A stretch of 64,000 bases of DNA. Origin: Natrinema amylolyticum (GTDB lineage Archaea; Halobacteriota; Halobacteria; Halobacteriales; Natrialbaceae). Where the stretch lies: the NCBI RefSeq assembly GCF_020515625.1, contig NZ_JAIWPJ010000001.1, positions 930,001-994,000 on the forward strand. Direction: 5' to 3'. Below, piece by piece: positions 61,729-64,000 of the stretch (its first letter is position 1; every line of letters begins with the position of its first letter). Under the pieces are notes generated by a model. It searched no databases. It worked only from the letters and a program-made list of their open reading frames with translations, and was not told the origin of the DNA. Both the position numbers and the translations under genes were made by a program.

Positions 61729-63051
61729 ATGCGAGTCCTCGCTTTCGACGGCCGGATGGGTGCCAGCGGCGACATGCTCCTCGCCGCGCTCCTCGACGCC
61801 GGTGGCGATCCCGACGCCCTCGAGCCCGTGACCGAGGCCCTCGAGGTCGAATATCGGATCGACGACGCAGTAAAGAGCGGTATCGCCGCGACGGCCGTCG
61901 ACGTGTTCCTGACGGATGCGGAGGGCGTTCGTTCATGCGCACACGAGGAGTCTGACGCCGACCACGATCACGCCGACCACGATCACGAGAACGACGACCA
62001 CACTGGTGACACCCGCGACGGCGTTCGAGCCGAGGGCCACGGCCCCCATCGGAGCTATCTCGAGGTCCGCGAGATCGTCGCCGACATGGACCTCGACCCG
62101 GCGGTCGAACGCGACGCGCTCGCGATCTTCGAGTTGCTCGGCGAGGCCGAGGCGAGCGTCCACGGCGAGTCTCTCGAGGAGATTCACTTCCACGAGGTCG
62201 GGGCCGACGACGCCATCGCGGACGTAGTCGGCGTGGCGGCCCTGCTCCACGATCTCGACCCCGATCGCGTCGTGACGACGCCGCTTTCGACCGGCGGCGG
62301 GACGGTGACGATGAGCCACGGCGAGTATCCCGTTCCGACGCCAGCGGTCATCGAGATCGCCGAACGCGCCGACTGGTCGCTGCGCGGCGGGCCGGTCGAC
62401 GCGGAACTGCTCACGCCCACCGGCGCGGCGATTCTGGGCCACGTCGCCGACGGCGTCGACTCGCTGCCCGCGCTCGACCTCGAGGCCTCGGGCAACGGCG
62501 CGGGCGGCTACGACCTCGATCCGCATCCGAACGTCCTGCGGGTGCTGGTCGGTACCGGTGAGGGAACTCTCGTCAAAGACGATATCGCGGTCCTCGAGAC
62601 GAACCTCGACGACGCGACGCCCGAAGTGCTGGGCGGACTGCAGGAGACTCTCGCGGATGCGGGCGCGCGAGACGTTTCTGTTCTCCCCGCGACGATGAAG
62701 AAGTCCCGGCCCGGCCACCTCGTGAAGGTCATCTGCAAGCCTGCGGATCGAGAACGGATCGCTCGGCGATTGGCCGAAGAGACCGGAACGCTCGGGGTTC
62801 GCGACACGGGTGTGACGCATCGATGGATCGCGGACCGAGAGTTCGAGACCGTGACGCTCGAGATCGACGGCGAGGAGTACGAGGTCACCGTGAAGATCGC
62901 GAGCGATGCCGGCGGGGAGGTCTACGACGTGAGCGCGGAGTACGACGATGCAAAAGAGGTCGCGCAGGAAACTGGATTGGCGACTCGAGACGTGCTTCGC
63001 CGAGCAGAAGTCGCAGTTAAATCACCGGCTGAAAGTAGCAGAAATTACTAA
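61729..63051 (+). CDS. larC: Nickel-pincer cofactor biosynthesis protein LarC
   Basis: 440 residues from the ATG giving MRVLAFDGRMGASGDMLLAA. It is a CTP-dependent nickel insertase family (DUF111) with the conserved LEEIHFHEVGADDAIADVVG, MSHGEYPVPTPAVIE and AETGTLGVRDTGVTHR-type segments. A His/Asp-rich stretch (ADHDHADHDHENDDH, about 75-95) probably collects nickel. No larA, larB or larE gene is near; archaea often have larC apart from them. Confidence 0.93.
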   Translation: MRVLAFDGRMGASGDMLLAALLDAGGDPDALEPVTEALEVEYRIDDAVKSGIAATAVDVFLTDAEGVRSCAHEESDADHDHADHDHENDDHTGDTRDGVRAEGHGPHRSYLEVREIVADMDLDPAVERDALAIFELLGEAEASVHGESLEEIHFHEVGADDAIADVVGVAALLHDLDPDRVVTTPLSTGGGTVTMSHGEYPVPTPAVIEIAERADWSLRGGPVDAELLTPTGAAILGHVADGVDSLPALDLEASGNGAGGYDLDPHPNVLRVLVGTGEGTLVKDDIAVLETNLDDATPEVLGGLQETLADAGARDVSVLPATMKKSRPGHLVKVICKPADRERIARRLAEETGTLGVRDTGVTHRWIADREFETVTLEIDGEEYEVTVKIASDAGGEVYDVSAEYDDAKEVAQETGLATRDVLRRAEVAVKSPAESSRNY

Positions 63052-63123
63052 CCAATTCTGGTGTGTAGAGAGTTGTGACTCGGCTGTCTGTCGTCTAAAA
63101 AATAATAGCGGTCTTCGCGCTAA

Positions 63124-63555
63124 TCAGTTGAAGACGTCGTCGAAGTTGATGTCGTCGAAGTCGATGTCGGTGTTGAATTCGTCGTCATCGGTCGCGTCAG
63201 CGTCGGCATCGGCATCGGAACTAGCGTCGATGCTGTTCGAGGAGACCGTGGTCGTGTCCTCGACGTTGGCGTTGTTCGTCTGGTCGACGTCCTGCTGCTG
63301 GTACGCGTTCGTCTCGGCGTAGCTGTGGCCGGAACTACTGTACGAACTCGCGACCTGCGTCTGAGAGTTGCTGTTACTCTGATCGACGGCGATGTTGGTC
63401 GTCGCGGACGAGGTCTGGTTCACGTCATCGACATAAGAGTCGGCGTCTGCGTCGGCGTCGGCGTCAGGCTGTGCTGCTGCAGTTCCTGCGGCCGCTGTGA
63501 ACATGAGGCCGCCGATCAGTGCTACCGTCAGTGCGAGCGTGAGTGCGCGTTTCAT
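63124..63555 (-). CDS. Secreted Q/N/S-rich protein with curlin-like pattern
   Basis: 143 residues from the ATG giving MKRALTLALTVALIGGLMF, a clean Sec signal. The mature chain is low-complexity: DADADADADSYVDDVNQTSS, QSNSNSQTQVASSYSSSG and YQQQDVDQTNNANVED, followed by an acidic end. Alternating Q/N/S positions recall the curlin-type repeats of amyloid fibres and other haloarchaeal short Q/N-rich exported proteins. No anchor is visible. Function is inferred only. Confidence 0.7.
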   Translation of the reverse strand: MKRALTLALTVALIGGLMFTAAAGTAAAQPDADADADADSYVDDVNQTSSATTNIAVDQSNSNSQTQVASSYSSSGHSYAETNAYQQQDVDQTNNANVEDTTTVSSNSIDASSDADADADATDDDEFNTDIDFDDINFDDVFN

Positions 63556-64000
63556 AGTGGTTTCGGTCACCGTGTTTCGGTCGGGCACCACGCGTACGAC
63601 CACAACGGAGCGGAGAGTGCCCCTCGAGGAGAGAAACTCCTCGTCAGACAGCGCTGTTGCTCATCGCGAACAGGCTGCCTCCTCCCGGTCACTCCCCGCC
63701 GTGGCGCGTTGCCCAGTCGCTACTCATCACGGGGACCTATTTGAACCCGGCAAACGGTTTCGGGGCGAATAGCGGCATTAGAGCGCCTGATGGGGATGCT
63801 TATCGTCTCAGGGAAAACGTTCAGTTGCGCCCGGTCGAAAATTGTTGTCGTTTCGACGACGCTATCGAATTTTTCAGTTGTGTTTCACCTAGAGCGCTTC
63901 GCCGCTCCGTCCCCGAAATCTCTCCTGTGTAACGATTGAAACGCGACCGTGACGCGCTAATGGTCGAATTCGATCGCCAAAACTATTAGTACGTCGTTAC
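63556..64000. other. Window end, no supportable gene
   Basis: Frames on both strands are short and have Ser/Arg-rich shadow composition. The AT-rich segment after 63830 may hold the promoter of a gene beyond the window. Confidence 0.4.

Overview
The window comes from a halophilic archaeon (Halobacteria; gene content looks like the Natrialbales/Natrinema-type group, though the genus cannot be fixed from sequence alone). The signs are GC-rich DNA with acidic proteins, archaeal basal transcription factors (two TFBs), two Cdc48/VAT-type ATPases, a GHMP-type archaeal shikimate kinase, a Bat-type HTH regulator, Tat signal peptides, surface glycoproteins ending in PGF-CTERM-like anchors, and TATA boxes about 26 bp from start codons (leaderless transcripts).

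1-11.4 kb is accessory. It opens with the end of a PhoU-type regulator and an AT-rich island carrying a transglutaminase-like lipoprotein, then a divergent TFB. The core of a mobile-element-like module follows: an ArdC/ImmA-like metalloprotease overlapping a HalOD1 protein, an RPA-like ssDNA-binding protein, and a 1288-residue HerA/VirB4-type ATPase with a zinc cluster and a nuclease-like C-terminus. Gene-poor, decayed DNA surrounds it. No integrase or tRNA boundary is visible.

11.4-27.5 kb is mostly housekeeping. It holds polyprenyl-diphosphate phosphatase, GlmS and GlmU (UDP-GlcNAc supply), a flavin oxidoreductase, MoaC and the NAD(P)H-hydrate repair enzyme, acylphosphatase, an 8-oxoguanine glycosylase, the main TFB and several small haloarchaeal proteins. 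A secreted GLUG-repeat protein and several gene fragments are interspersed.

27.5-48 kb is a cell-envelope region. It has a five-repeat DUF7282-type surface protein, an S-layer-like glycoprotein with a GGSED-repeat stalk, a 1037-residue surface protein, a Tat-exported beta-helix protein, and an RND/MMPL exporter with its COG1361-like partner under a divergent TetR regulator with a clear operator palindrome. A glutaredoxin-thioredoxin reductase fusion lies among them. Three secreted proteins (21.8, 36.4 and 40.4 kb) end in the same roughly 45-residue C-terminal module in place of a PGF-CTERM anchor; this is the most interesting pattern I found.

48-64 kb is again mostly core. It holds chorismate mutase and shikimate kinase, a GNAT acetyltransferase, an R2-like Mn/Fe oxidase, a Bat regulator, Cdc48 paralogues on either side of a TrkA-C pair, LarC and a Q/N-rich secreted protein. 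A solo IS1341-type TnpB element with hairpin ends, and probably an omega RNA, sits at the start of one TrkA-C gene, which also carries a frameshift.
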